Assembly (NCBI GenBank): GCA_958450365.1
Contig: CAUEEP010000731.1
Span: 390,001 to 454,000, forward strand
Origin: Mesorhabditis belari
Lineage: Eukaryota; Nematoda; Chromadorea; Rhabditida; Rhabditidae
Reading direction: 5' to 3'
Length of the DNA stretch: 64,000 nt
This document shows, one piece after another, positions 33,626 to 45,789 of the stretch. Below the pieces are notes generated by a model. It was given only the letters and a program-made list of their open reading frames with translations, ran no database searches and was not told the origin of the DNA. The translations under genes and the position numbers were made by a program. Every line of letters starts with the position of its first letter. The stretch's first letter is position 1.

Positions 33626-36600
33626 TTATTTACGTAAGATTTGCATTATTTGCATTATTTGGGTAAGAATTTTGGGTAAGAAGTGCATATTCTTATGTCT
33701 GTGATTGTTTCTAAAAGTCACTCTGATTTCTTTGATAAGTTCTTTGATAGTTGATAAAATTTCTTTCTTCAAAGCATCGATTTCCGCATTCGATTCGTTG
33801 CCGGTATTCCTAGACTTGGAGAGATAACTTCTTTGGCGTAATAAAGTTTAACCTAGGCTTGAGCATTTCATTTAGATGCTTCACTTCTACAGCGCGCAAG
33901 TCTCTAAATATCTTGATGTTTTGAGTCATTTTGCTTTTGAGCTTACGGTTCTCCGTCATTTGCCAAGTTCGAAGTGTCTTGAGGTGGGACTACTCTAAAT
34001 TTTGTACATGATGGTGTAGACGCCGAATCATATTATTGACTACAACAGCTTCCTTGATTGTTACCAAAAAACGAACAAGCCAATTATCCCCAAACACTCA
34101 CCCATACTCACAACAATTGCTTTCTTTACTAAAAATCATCTTTTACTTAGCAAATGTTAAACAAAAGCTTACCAGCAACAACATGAACACATGTTGCCCA
34201 ATCTTTTCGAACAACCCAGAAAGGAGTTGAACAATCTTTCCAAACAAACCATAAAGCCTTTGGGCTTTATGTCTCGAGTTGGGAGTGTTCTAAATTTTGT
34301 ACATAACGGTGTAGACACCGAATCATATTATTGACTACAACAGCTTCCTTGATTGTTACCAAAAACGAACAAGCCAATCATCTCCAAACACTCACCCATA
34401 ACAATAATTATTGCCTCCCATTTGCCCCTTTCGAAGCCGTTTACTAGAAAACATCTTTTACTTAGCAAATGTTAAACTAAAGCTTACCAGCAACAATATG
34501 AACACATGTCCACGAGGAAGTTGAACGGTGGTGGAAAATGGGCCCTCTGATAAAAGAGTGTTCTCCTAAGCTTTCGACTATTCCACAAATCGTTCGCTCT
34601 TGCTTTTGCTTCGTCGTAGTGTTGACTAAAATAAATGATGAGTAATATTTGAAAGATTTTCATCCACTTGATGATTGCTGTAAGTATATTGATTACAAGA
34701 ATACTTGCTGCAAACATGTAACAGAAAAGAAGTAAAGGAGAAAGACCGCGACGAAGCCAACATAAAAAAAAACCACTTACATAAACATAGCCCACGGCGA
34801 ATCCCAGCCCCAACTTGTGCCGAGCAACGAATTCTAGGAGTCAATTGTATTTGAAAACTTTTAAAATTAAAATTACCTGTACAACCGAATAGATAAGCCA
34901 AAAAACGATGATTAATAGAAAAAAGCGGCAGATGGTTGAAAACTAAAGGGAGTATTGGGATTTCTTTTTTGAATAGTTTGATCTAGACTTCGGAAAACAA
35001 AACTTAACCAAAACCAAAACCATAACAAAACCAAAACCAAAACCATAACAAAACCAAAACCAAAACCATAACAAAACCAAAACCAAAACTAATCAAAACT
35101 CGCCAATATCTCGCGACTGGGAGGTGCTAGCGAAAATCTGTTTGCAGATTTGAAATCAGCATCCAAAAATCTATCCCATAGGCTATTTTTTGTTTCGAAA
35201 TTCGAGGTCGTGTTTTGGTCCTTTTTTCGGCCGCGAGATTTTGTGGAGTGAGAAAAAGTGAAAGGCAAATTTGCATTTTACAATTTTAAATTTACATGTT
35301 AATTTATATGCAAATTGAGTTTTGGTTTGTTATGGTTTTGGTTTTGGTTTTGGTCTGTTTTGGTTTGTTTTGGTGTTTTGGTTTTGGTTTTGTTTGCCGA
35401 ACTCTAGTTTGATCTAACCATTCTTTCGATTGTAATGATGATCGTGTCAAAGAAAAATAAGCTGGCCAAAATGGGTAATAATTGTAAAGAACAGTAGATG
35501 AAGTTAATGTATAAGAAAGATTCGTACAAAACGATTAACTCTGTTCTAAATTTAAAAAGAAATTGCTTTCCAAGTTGGTTAACTCACTTGTCCTCAATTA
35601 TTGTTGGTTTTAAAAAGATAACTAACAGACAAGGGAAAATTATTAGAAAAAAGAACAAAAGTAGCCAGATTTGCCAGAAATTATATCGATCAAATATCCG
35701 ATATTTGCTGAGGCCATAACCATTGATCGCATAGGTTTCGTAAATAAATGTCGCTTGCCAGCTGAATGAATTGACGAAAATCATTTGCTAGCTTCATTTG
35801 CTAGCTTTACTCACCAAAGCAATCCACACGCACCACTGATTATCAACCAACGATTTTCCTCACCCGCGAAACCTTTACCAATAAGATGTAAATATTGAAG
35901 ACCAATTCCATAGACAACAAGAAAGATAAGATAGAAAAACTGTAATCATAATTTGTTATTTCAATCCATTACAACTTACCCCGTGGATCCAGAAAAGCCG
36001 TCTCGGCGTGAAAATCGGAGCTTCTTCTTCCAAACTTCCTTTCTCCCAAAGTTCCTCTACGAATCGTTGAGCAAACGGATGAGCAAGAAATTTCTAAAAT
36101 CTAGAAGCTTTCTTAAAACTTAAAACTTCAATTGTCAGGAAAATGTAAAATCAATTTCAACTCACGCTAGTATTTGCCCTGTCGGCTATTTCGAGCAAGA
36201 ACGTAACGGGATTCTCTAAATTTCATTTCAACGCATAACTTAAAAGCAAACTTGAATTGGAATGCGAATTTTCCGGTGGATTTTCCGCATAATAACCCTC
36301 CCGAAGCAAATTCTTCGCTTCAGACTTTGATTTTGTTCGATCACGATAGCAAAGATCAAAGAGGTCATGAGCGTTTTCATCAAACTTCCTGAGGAAACAG
36401 TTATATTGCCTGAGGAAACAGTTATATTGCGACCAACTCCTTTTGTTTCTGAAAAACATCGACCCAATTGAGCTCGTAAGCATCTTGGAAGACTTGTTTC
36501 ATTTGATCGGAGACATAAACAACGAGCAATGCGGCAAAGATCGGGGTTTGGCATTTATCCCAAGTGTCGGCTGTAGCACTAAATGCAAAGATCAGAAACA

Positions 36601-39428
36601 TTGGTCCGGAACAAAACGTGGGCTTGCTAAATCAACCTGACCCAAATGCAAGCTAATTTGTCACTTCAATCTAGACTTACCCGGCAATCTCTTGATCCGT
36701 TCCCTTCACCTCTTCAGCTTCTCTGAAACAAATCCAGGTACGATAAGTTAAGAGTCACATTTACCGTATTTATTCTAATGCGCATGCGCTTTTGTTTTTC
36801 AATCATTCCACAAAATCGCTTCTATTGGAAGCTGTGCTTCTATTTTTCAATGACTAAAAAAATTGATGAAGTAGTTCTTAGAAAGAAAACCTTTAGGTAA
36901 TAGCCAATTAAAAACGATTCAATCGTAAAATCGTAAAATCGATCAATTCAATCGCATTATTCTCAATTTCATTACCGTCAGAGTCGCCGATCTCAATCGA
37001 GGTCTCACTATCGTAGTCAATGCAAGAGAATGTAAGGAAAACTGCTGATTAAGCAATAATGATAATAATAATCTAAAGAACTAAGAACTAAAAAAGAAAG
37101 ATTCTTTGCTAAAGGATTGGATACTAACATATAAAACGTCAAAATGTTTAAAGTTGTGAGAATTTTATGGCATAGAATATAAAAGAGAATCACTTGCATC
37201 TTAAGCTCGACAGAATTTAAATACCTACTCTAAGCCACAAATTCGATCCAAATAAACTGACTACCTAATTGCAAGAAAAATTTACGTTCGCCTGGGACAT
37301 TGTCAACTGATGTCACTGATGTCAGGTGACATTTTTTGTCGAAAAAAAACAACGTTGTCCCATGCGATTGTTTGTGCAAAAACGCCATTGTCGTCAACGT
37401 GTTAACCAATTTCTATTCCAAAAGTTGTTTTTCTAGGTAATTTGAGGGCGTAGAATCGAAATTTTGACATAACAGAGCGTGTGGAACCAATTTGAAAGAC
37501 AAAACGGCTAGATCAAATTACAGAAAATTGTACAGAAAGAAAATTGTGTTTTCTCTTTGTATAACTCCGTCCGTTTGTTTCCACACGCTCTGTTATGTCA
37601 AAATTTCGATTCTACGCCCTCAAATTACCTAGAAAAACAACTTTTGGAATAGAAATTGGTTAACACGTTGACGACAATGGCGTTTTTGCACAAACAATCG
37701 CATGGGACAACGTTGTTTTTTTCGACAAAAAATGTCACCTGACATCAGTTGACAATGTCCCAGGCGAACGAATATGTGTCAGACAGCATCAGGTGACAAT
37801 GTCGTCAACGTGTTAATATTAGCTTTTTAGAGCTTTTTAGAGCTTTAGGTTAATATTAGCTTTTTTAAAACGCGAAAAAAGGTGCGCTAATGGGCAAGGT
37901 GCGGAAAAAAGGTGCGCAAATGTCCGGGTGCGCAAAAAAAAAGGGTCGCATTTGTCCCACTCCCAAAGAATGCAAGGAAATCTTCTTTTTCTTCTTCTTT
38001 TTCTCAAGGAAATGCCTATATAGCATTATATATTTTTAAAAGCTCAAAACGAAGGGTATTCGGTCTACTAAGCTGAATATCCATAGTTATTGCTTCTATT
38101 ATTTAACCACCACCACAAAATTGCCTCTATTAGAATAGATATGGCAATGGTCACCATTCAACTGAAAAATAATCGTGCCAAAGTCCTACCCATAAAATGC
38201 TTTGCATAACAAACGGACGAGAGTCGGATCTTTAAAACGCGGTAGATTCTGAATTAGATTGTGATAAAACCAAGCATTTTATATCCCACAATTCGCAATA
38301 ACTCTTTCATGATTTGGTCAACATATCCATAAATCGCTTTCTCTTTATCCTTCACATCCTTCATATATCCGACCTTTGGTAGGATCACTTGCATGTAGAT
38401 CTCGCCATGCTAAAACGTTACGAATTGAATTTAGAAAAGAAAAAAAGAACCGCTTTATCCAAGCCGTTCAAAAGAGCAAGCAAACAATCGATCTCGATCT
38501 CGTTTTTAAATGCTTGCTCTTGTCCTTGATCTTGATCCATTGAACTACTGAAATATTCTTAAAAATAGCCAAAAAATTGATGAAGCAAAAAGTGAAAAAT
38601 TGACATTATCGTAAAAAAAAGCGAGTGGTATGGTTTTGTCTTATGTCTTGTCTTATCAGTTTTTTTTCTTGGCTGAAACGCTTTTCTTTGTGTAAAACTT
38701 CAGAAAATGCCCGATGAGCTTGTCAAAATTTGTTCCATGTGTAATAAGTGTGATTCATTCATTGATAGAAAAATTCTATTACTGTACTGAAAGCCGCCAC
38801 TAAAGTAAGAAATTTTTATTGTTGCATTAATCTGATTGCCAGGTGGCAGCTTTAATTTCCTTGTGAACCAGTTTCGTTCGCCAAATCGAATCCTTGGACG
38901 TCCATTGTTATACCATCAAGCAGATTGTCTCTGAAAAGTTCGAAATCCTCATGCTTTAGAATTTAAAGCTTAAGAAATCCTAAAAAGTTCCTGAAAAAAA
39001 GAAATCCTAAAAAGTTCTCTGCCGAACTGTTTCCGTTCACATTCTCTTCAGCATCCACAAATGGGCTAAAGTTCAAAGGTAAATGTTCGGTAAATGCATA
39101 TTTTCAAATGTTTTTGGTGGTTACTTCAGTTTGTTTTTAAATCAAATCAATTGTCATCAATCAATCAATTACACATTGTCATTTTGATTTCCATTGGCAC
39201 TTTCAATGTTTGAAGAGCTCGTGGTCGCCCAAGAAATTCCCGCTAGCCAAGTTCTCCCTAATTGAAGCAGGGTTTGAAATTAGCCTCGTCTAAAAGGATG
39301 AAAATTGCATAATCTATTTGATTTGCTTTTTAAGATAGGCTTACCCGGCTTCAGGGATTACCACCGACTGTTTCTTTTCAGAAATGGCTTGTATAAGAGT
39401 TATGATATCCCTCAAAACGTCACGACCA
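33626..39428 (-). CDS. TRPM-like cation channel (5' end unresolved)
   Basis: Well-phased exons on the minus strand: 36722-36681, 36626-36438, 36388-36240, 36215-36166, 36093-35980, 35939-35815, 35761-35588, 35461-35419, 34982-34877, 34833-34668, 34625-34488, then a duplicated exon region, 33989-33853 and 33809-33626. The order fits a TRPM channel: pre-membrane helices (WDKCQTPIFAALLV, FDENAHDLFDLCY, HPFAQRFVEELWEKG), S1 (FFYLIFLVVYGIG), S2-S3, S6 (LLLFCYMFAASILVINILTA), a TRP-domain-like stretch ending in FPPPFNFL, and a C-terminal coiled coil (NAEIDALKKEILSTIKELI). TRPM channels are plasma-membrane cation channels. Further 5' pieces lie at 38248-38190, 38409-38290 and 39428-39345 (RDVLRDIITLIQAISEKK, resembling the SLOG/MHR region). 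No MHR1 start is seen before copy D flanking DNA begins, so the gene may be 5'-truncated. Confidence 0.6.
33995..34512 (-). repeat. tandem exon duplication inside the TRPM-like gene
   Basis: Two copies of about 210 bp (33995-34200 and 34300-34512), each with a piece ending CSCCC/CSYCC followed by a GTAAGC donor and then a short exon (KESNCCEYG or KRLRKGQMGGNNYCYG) ending in a GTGAGTG donor. Which pair is used, and how it joins the coiled-coil exon at 33989, is not resolved by phase. Confidence 0.5.
34995..35405. repeat. inverted satellite-like foldback in TRPM intron
   Basis: Left arm of ACCAAAACCATAACAAA units (about 35003-35097) and right arm of the inverse TTGTTATGGTTTTGGT units (about 35320-35397), about 220 bp apart. 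The middle carries another short inverted pair, ATCTCGCGAC and GCCGCGAGAT. It lies in the intron between the exons ending at 35419 and starting at 34982. Confidence 0.65.
37285..37770. mobile_element. long foldback element (about 200-bp arms)
   Basis: Left arm 37285-37486 and right arm 37579-37770 are near-perfect inverses, with CGTTCGCCTGGGACATTGTC at the outer tips and a 92-bp loop. The left arm carries a 9-bp tandem duplication (ACTGATGTC). Shorter relatives of the tip sequence follow at 37780-37820. It lies between exons of the TRPM-like gene. No coding capacity. Confidence 0.8.
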
Positions 39429-40072
39429 CTAAAAAGTTTGCTTAGCAACGATTAGATTTGATCCACCGTGTCTGATTTTAAAAGGGCTACTTCGTTGCAT
39501 TTTAAGTGACTTTGTGATCTTTTATCTGGTACATTTTTCATGCCGTTTTCATTTTTTCATGTCGTGTCGAGCGAATAGCTTTTGGTTTGAAACTTTTTCA
39601 TCCTTCCATGACTTTTAAAAAGAAATCACATGGGAATCGATACTTTTATTCGTCTCAAAATGGCAACTTTTTCGACAGATTATCTCAGTTTTTGTTTTGA
39701 ATAAAAACGATTTCCCCGAATGATCTTGCTAGTTACTCAGTTGAATGTTAAACATCACAACCAACAAATGAGCACATTGTATTTTGCTGTAAATAAAGTC
39801 TTTGTTCAAAATGACTTCAAAACTTGTGTCAAAACTGCTACAAAACGCACTCGAGCCAATTTTGGGGATAATGCTGTTGGAAGCGTTCGAATAAAAGCAT
39901 CAGATGAACGAAAGAAGAACTACAAAACAAGAGTAGGAATAAATGATTGGGCAATGATTATAAATGCACCAATTTTCATGAAATGACTGATCCAAAATTC
40001 CAATAAGAAATGTTTTCCCAACTCAATAAATATTTATCTACATCAAAAATAACTTTTAAAAGCAAAAATTGA

Positions 40073-43041
40073 TTACCAATTCCATTTCTCGATGTATTTT
40101 ATCGACTCATCCAGCATGTTCTCCAATTTCCCCCAATAACATTTGAAGCCGGCTTCTTTTTCCTCTTCTGAAAATGGATTTGAATAATGATAATGGTAAT
40201 TTCACCTTAGATAATTAATTCATGGTATCTATTTACCAGCATTTTAAGTTTTTCTTTGGGAAATCAGCGCAGTACACGATTTTATTTTAAGCCGACCTCT
40301 TTGAAACTCACCTCGACATTTCTCCAAGAGCATTTTCGTGAAATTCGCCATAATTGGGCCAAAAATGACGGTTGTCAAAATGAAGACTTGCTCGTACTGT
40401 TTCAAGAACTGAAAAGATAAATATAGAAGTTCCCCAATCAATGCCACCTCATCAAATGATTCCCAGGGCATTGGGTGTCCACTCGTGTTCTCTTTGAACC
40501 ATTTGTAATAGGTCTCCAAGTAGAAATCTCGTCTAAAATAAAATTCCTACAAAATCCCAGCTTTCCAACCTTTCCAAATAGCTCTCTTTCGAGATGGCGT
40601 TCGTCAACAAACGGGCCAAATCATCAAGTGGATTGCCGAGATGGCAAAGCTGCAAAGGTTGACTGGTTAAAAAAGGAGAGCTGTTTCTACAACTTCAACT
40701 ACAAGAGCTGTTTTTGCGCTTGGTTTATTTGCTGCTAGGCTCGGTGCTAAGTTTGAAGTTCAAAACTAAGAGCCGAGATATTTCTATGCTTGCTAATTAG
40801 CGATGGACTGCTTTGCCGGAAATCATTTCTTCATTCATCATTTTGAAACAAAAGTCACTTAATAAGTGGGTTTGCTATTAAAATCACTCACAAATTCAAG
40901 GATCCTTTGCATCTTAGAGATTTCAATTCTGACTGACAGATGATCAAAAGCCACACGGTTATCAGGTCAAACAAAAGCCTGCGGTGAATGCCGAAGTAAA
41001 CTCTATCCACCCCAAAAGACTATTGATCTACAATAGCTATTTGCCCAGTCAATCCACCTGCCAGTCGATCATGACCAACATTCGATAGTCTCCCGCCTCA
41101 TCTTTCCTCCACAACATGTTCCCGGTCCACAAATCACCGTGGCAAAACATTCGCGTCTTGCCTGGAACACAACGAATTGGCTCGAATTTTTTTGCAGAGA
41201 CTCGACAACATAATCTTGGCAGAGCTCGCAGTAATATTCCCATCTCTGGCCTACTGTTTTCTTGCTTATTTCAAGCCATTAGCTTTACCCGTTCAGCAAT
41301 AGAATAAATGTGCCCAATTCTGGGATAGAGCCGAATGCAGAAGAAACTGAGATCTCAAAGCAGAAGCTTTAGCCGTCGAACTTGAAATTTATTCGGTTTT
41401 TACTCACACGATTCATGCAGCTTATTCTGATAGGTCTCCCAATCCGTAAAGTGCTTCAGCTGGGATTTGAGCTTTTCCAATTTCTCTTTCAGCTCTGGAT
41501 ACGTTGTGCCCGCCTCGTGGAACGCTTTCTCAATTTTCTGAAATTTAAATACAGCTTAAACTACTTAAAAGTTTGGTATGCACTTTGTGCTCTCCGGATC
41601 CCACAAACATACAATTCCTCTATTTTCCCTCGAGACACCGTTGCTGTGTTGGGAAAATGAAAGAATTGAGTGCGCTAGAAAGGGGATTTTTACGGGATTC
41701 GGAGAGCAATGTACACTAAAGCCATTGAAACTATTAACATTTATAAATCTCAAAAAAAAGTTGCTAAAATGAAACCTTTATATCGATGAAATCGCCATAG
41801 AGTTGTTCGTACACATTCGCGTCTATTTTGCCCATCATTTCCGGATGATTGTAGGCTGAAATTTATTAGGAAAGTAAGCTATTGAAATGCTTTTTCTAAA
41901 TTACAGCTTTATTTCTAATATCTGTGACTAAATTAGGCTTCAAATGGTTACTTTATCGATTAAAATTTTCTAGTTTCAAAGGATCTGTTTTCAGGTCTAA
42001 CTTGACGACTTTAATAGAGATGCTACCAAGTTCAAACTTTACAAATTTGTAGTACTTTTAATTTCAAAGCCAATTTGTTTCCATTGAACTCACAATGCGT
42101 ATGAATGATGACTAATTGTCGAATAATCTCGAAAACGGCCGACTCTTGGATGTTATTGTAGAGATGGCGATTCTCCACGTTGTCAAAGTGCTCAATGGCG
42201 AAATAGCCTAGAAATTGCTTTTGGTATTTTGACAATAACTTTTCTTAACTGTAAATAGCTTAAAACTTAAAGTTAAAAGATCTTTTTAGAGTTAAAGGAG
42301 TTAAAAGAGTTAAAAGAAAGAAGTTAAAAGAGAAAGAGAAAGAAAAAGAAATTTTTAAAATTAGAAACAAACCCGCTTCCACTCCATCAATGCCAAAATC
42401 TCGTCCACAAAAGAATTGCGGCACGCGGAGCTCGTTGGAAAATTTCATCGTTGTAAAGGCATTTTTGTAGAATTTCAGCTCATTGTCGTTGATCTGAAGT
42501 GAAAAAAATTAAAATAAACCCATTAATGTGAGATTTGAAACAATGGCTTGAATTTGGGTAAATTCCTCACCGCAGCGCATTTGTCTCTGACATTATTCAG
42601 CTCCAACCCCGGCATCTCCTTGATCAGAATCTCCATTTTGTCGCAAGAGGTGATCTGGAGGGATTCAGTTCAAATTTTAATTTGACAATGGAGTATCACC
42701 ATGAAAAAATTAGCCAATTAATTTCTCTTTTGACTGTATAAAACTTGAAACGTGGATTTTATTAAATGCCAATAACTTTTTATTGGGTTGGTGAATTGAA
42801 AACTGTCGGCTATTTCGCGGGACTCGCCGATAAAAAAAACAAGAGCATTGAACCAGCTGAAAGGGGGTTTGGTTACTTCAACATTTCCTCTAATTATTGT
42901 GAAAAAATTATGCTTTCAGCTTTTTTTTTTTTGGTATTTTCTTCCTTCTTTATTGACGATAATTGCCACCAGGATATTTTTCATGGCCTAAAGGGGGGGG
43001 TAATATAAGGAGAGAAGAAGAAAAGGGAAGGAGAAAGGTTT

Positions 43042-43074
<33 letters not shown>

Positions 43075-44050
43075 AGGGTTCCGGACCTCGCCCCTTCTGA
43101 TTACTATCTATTTCGGACCATGAGTTATGAGCTTGCGGGAGAACACTTCGATTCGGAAGAAGCAGTCAAAAATTGGCTTTGAAAGTTTTTCGATTCAAAA
43201 CCAAAATCCTATTACGAAACAGGAATCCGTAAATTGCCTGTAAAATGGGCAGAAGTCGTCAATAATAATGGAAATTATTTAGAATGAATTGATGGTTTTA
43301 TGTTGAATAAATTTTAGTTCAAAGTCCGGCAGTTTTCAATTCTCCAACCCAATATTTCGAGATGAGAGTTTAATGCTTTAAATTGAAATCGCTCTTTTAT
43401 AAGTCTAATTGACAAAAAGCCTCCTCAGTGGACCCGATTCGCTTTAAAACTAACCTTTAGCACAGCTTTCTCGGGTAGAAGATCTCGATCAGTCGTCCAA
43501 TCGAAAACAACCAAAGCGATGTATGAAACATAACCCTAAAATAGGTGAATTGTACTTTGTGCTTCCAATCGATCAATACTAGATTAACCAGAACAACCTA
43601 ATTGCACATTTCTTTTCTATTCACATCCCGTTCCATTTGAAACACTTATCACTTCACAACCCAGAATCTTGCTAAATTAGCTAATTTGTAACTCAAAGAG
43701 TGAATAAATTGCAGATTTCCTTCCCATTACACCTTCATTTCCTCGAAACACTCACATTCCCGTCAGCCATCAATTGAGCGCTTCGTTTCTCACCGATTTT
43801 CGCTAGACTTCCGAACGCTTTTTGCATATCGTACTGGAAATTTGATTTTTTGAACTGTTAATCATAGGCTCAACTATGCATTTTGTTCAGGGATTTCCTT
43901 GAAATTAGAATTACAAATTCTGCTTAAAGTTCAATGCTTGAAAAGATAGACAAGAATTTCTTCATTCCATACCTCTAAAATCTCCCAAGTGATCGCCGTG
44001 TTGATGATTTGATCATCGTTTTTTGCCTCTTCCGCCTTGGTGAGCACCAT
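40073..44050 (-). CDS. CHK-kinase-like (DUF1679-type) protein, copy D
   Basis: Thirteen exons as in copy A: 44050-43973, 43833-43756, 43535-43455, 42654-42571, 42493-42373, 42207-42094, 41855-41776, 41537-41408, 41161-41058, 40649-40570, 40532-40448, 40408-40312, 40167-40073. Kinase motifs are intact. Intron 3 is enlarged by a 570-bp mariner remnant. The intron 10 donor keeps the GTTGG form of the other copies, and the intron 11 acceptor is CAG rather than TAG. Its intron 8 resembles that of copy A in length, while intron 7 resembles copy C and intron 5 copy B, so the four genes are mosaics. Probably functional. Confidence 0.78.
41577..41716. mobile_element. foldback MITE in intron 7 of copy D
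   Basis: Same ancestral insertion as in A-C, with the copy-C type of centre. Confidence 0.75.
43044..43073 (+). repeat. homopolymer of 30 G
   Basis: An uninterrupted G30 run with further G-runs on the left (43002 region), inside the mariner remnant. Nothing like it occurs in the rest of this AT-rich window. Either a quadruplex-prone tract or an assembly/sequencing artefact. Confidence 0.9.
43081..43287 (+). pseudogene. mariner transposase C-terminal fragment
   Basis: Reads PDLAPSDYYLF, then FFDSKPKSYYETGIRKLP and a typical KWAEVVNNNGNYLE end, which is the mariner-type C-terminal half including the last catalytic aspartate region (PSDY). One in-frame TGA lies after KNWL. The N-terminal two thirds are missing. 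Confidence 0.8.
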
Positions 44051-45178
44051 TTTGTACTCTAAAAAAAGAACGAGTTTCAAATTATTTGAAGTAGAAATGA
44101 AGAAGAAGAACTGAACTCTGAAAATAAAATAAAGTTACAAGGTTTGAATAAAATGTTCGTTTCATTGGGAAACTTCCCGTTTCTTTATATGGATGATGAA
44201 GTAACGCAAGCCATGTCACATCAAAAAGATCTAGTCTCAAATTTTATATTATAGTTAGTAAATATAGCAAAAAAAATATTAGTACCAACAAGGCTCTTTT
44301 CTCAATTTAAGAACAAGATAAAGAACTCAGCTGACAGAAATGAGTAGATTAGAGCATTGAACCAGCTGAAAGGGGGTTTGGATTAGAGATATCACAAATT
44401 TTTGCCTTTGTATATGAGAGAACATTTTCTAAAACGTTTCAATTTTCTTGAAACAACCTTTCCTTTATTTTTTTATTCAATATATCCAACAGAAAGTTGA
44501 TACATTGATACAATGAATGTCAGGGAAAAGAGAAATGCTTTTTCATTTGCAGTCTAGAAAGTTATTCTTAAGTTAAAAGTTTTAAAGTTATGTTTCAAAA
44601 GTAAAAGTAGAGTTAAAAGGCGATGTTTCAAAAGAAGGCATTTCAAAATGAGACCAAAAAGGGCAATTGGTCTAGGTCTTAAAGGTTGGTTTAACTAAAG
44701 TGCATACCTCTCGGTTTGCCGTTCCAAAAGTCACTTGTTTCAGACAAACCACCGTAATCCGCCCGCCATTTTACATGCATCAACCCAATTTTGGTATCAT
44801 TCGATGAGGGAAACACAAGGCTCAGTCAATAATACCAAAATTGGGCTGATTGAATGAGAAATGCCGTCCGGGTTACGGTAGTTTGTCTGATGCTTTTTAG
44901 AAAACGAGCCGAAATGGAAATTATCATAAAAAAACCCCTTTAGACATCCCTTTTATGCCCCAATCTTCGAAAATTTCCCTTTTTCCCCAATCCAATATTG
45001 CACAATTCGGTCACATTGTTGATAAAAGGAGGGAAAATTTCTCTCTTTCTCTCCAAATCACAATTTCTCTTGACTTTTGACGGGAAATCCTATCTTTTTC
45101 CCCTTTTTTCTCTTTTTTTTCGATAAATCTGATCGAGGATTTGATCAAAAAAGCCGACTACAACACATTTTAACACTA
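44051..45178. other. upstream region of copy D, no gene
   Basis: Homologous to the regions upstream of A-C. A 31-bp piece at 44351-44381 is identical to 42842-42872 inside the mariner remnant and replaces about 10 bp of the sequence seen in copy C. Confidence 0.5.
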
Positions 45179-45789
45179 CAATGTGCGCCAAAAGCTCCCG
45201 TACTTGTATTTTCTGCATTTTTGGTAATTTTAGGTAAAAGATACGATTTTAAAAGTAAGAAATTCTAATTCCTCGCGAAAAACTGATTTAGAAAACGTTT
45301 CTGGTTAATTTATAAGTGCAACGCTATTTAAGACAAGTGAATGAGAAGAGGGTCCGCTCAGGGGTGCTTTGGTCGCACATTTTTTTTGGGGGCTTCAGGC
45401 CTGTAACTTTTATGGATCAAAAGATTTTCAAGAGCCAAGATGTTTTTCGAAAACTAGACATAAAAATGACATTTTTTATATTGGGTGTATAAAGTTTTGG
45501 TCAACGATCGAGTCGGAAGTCAGCTTAGAACTTGGTTTTCCCATACAAATTTCCATCAAAGGAAATAACTGTAACTGTGCCCTGTAACTGTGCGACCAAA
45601 GCACCCCTCAGCGGACCCTCTTCTCATTCACTTGTCTTAAATAGCGTTGCACTTATAAATTAACCAGAAACGTTTTCTAAATCAGTTTTTCGCGAGGAAT
45701 TCGAATTTCTTACTTCTAAAATCGTATTTTTTACCTAAAATTACCAAAAATGCAGAAAATACAAGTACGGGAACTTTTGGCACACCCTG
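45179..45789. mobile_element. Tc1-type foldback element (611 bp)
   Basis: TA-flanked element with about 200-bp inverted arms (45179-45380, 45589-45789). The right tip read inward is CAGGGTGTGCCAAAAGTTCC, which resembles Tc1-type ends. Sequence upstream of copies A-C runs across the site without it (CACAAAACTCTGCC). The loop of about 208 bp has no transposase. Confidence 0.8.

Larger units (their letters stand above)
42783..43352 (+). mobile_element. decayed mariner in intron 3 of copy D
   Basis: TTGGGTTGGTGAATTGAAAA at the left and its inverse at the right (TTTTCAATTCTCCAACCCAA), with TA on both sides. Copies B and C show the empty site (CCTTTTATTTCGAGATG, near 19015-19035 and 30280-30300). 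It keeps the C-terminal transposase part; the rest is replaced by G-rich DNA. Confidence 0.85.
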
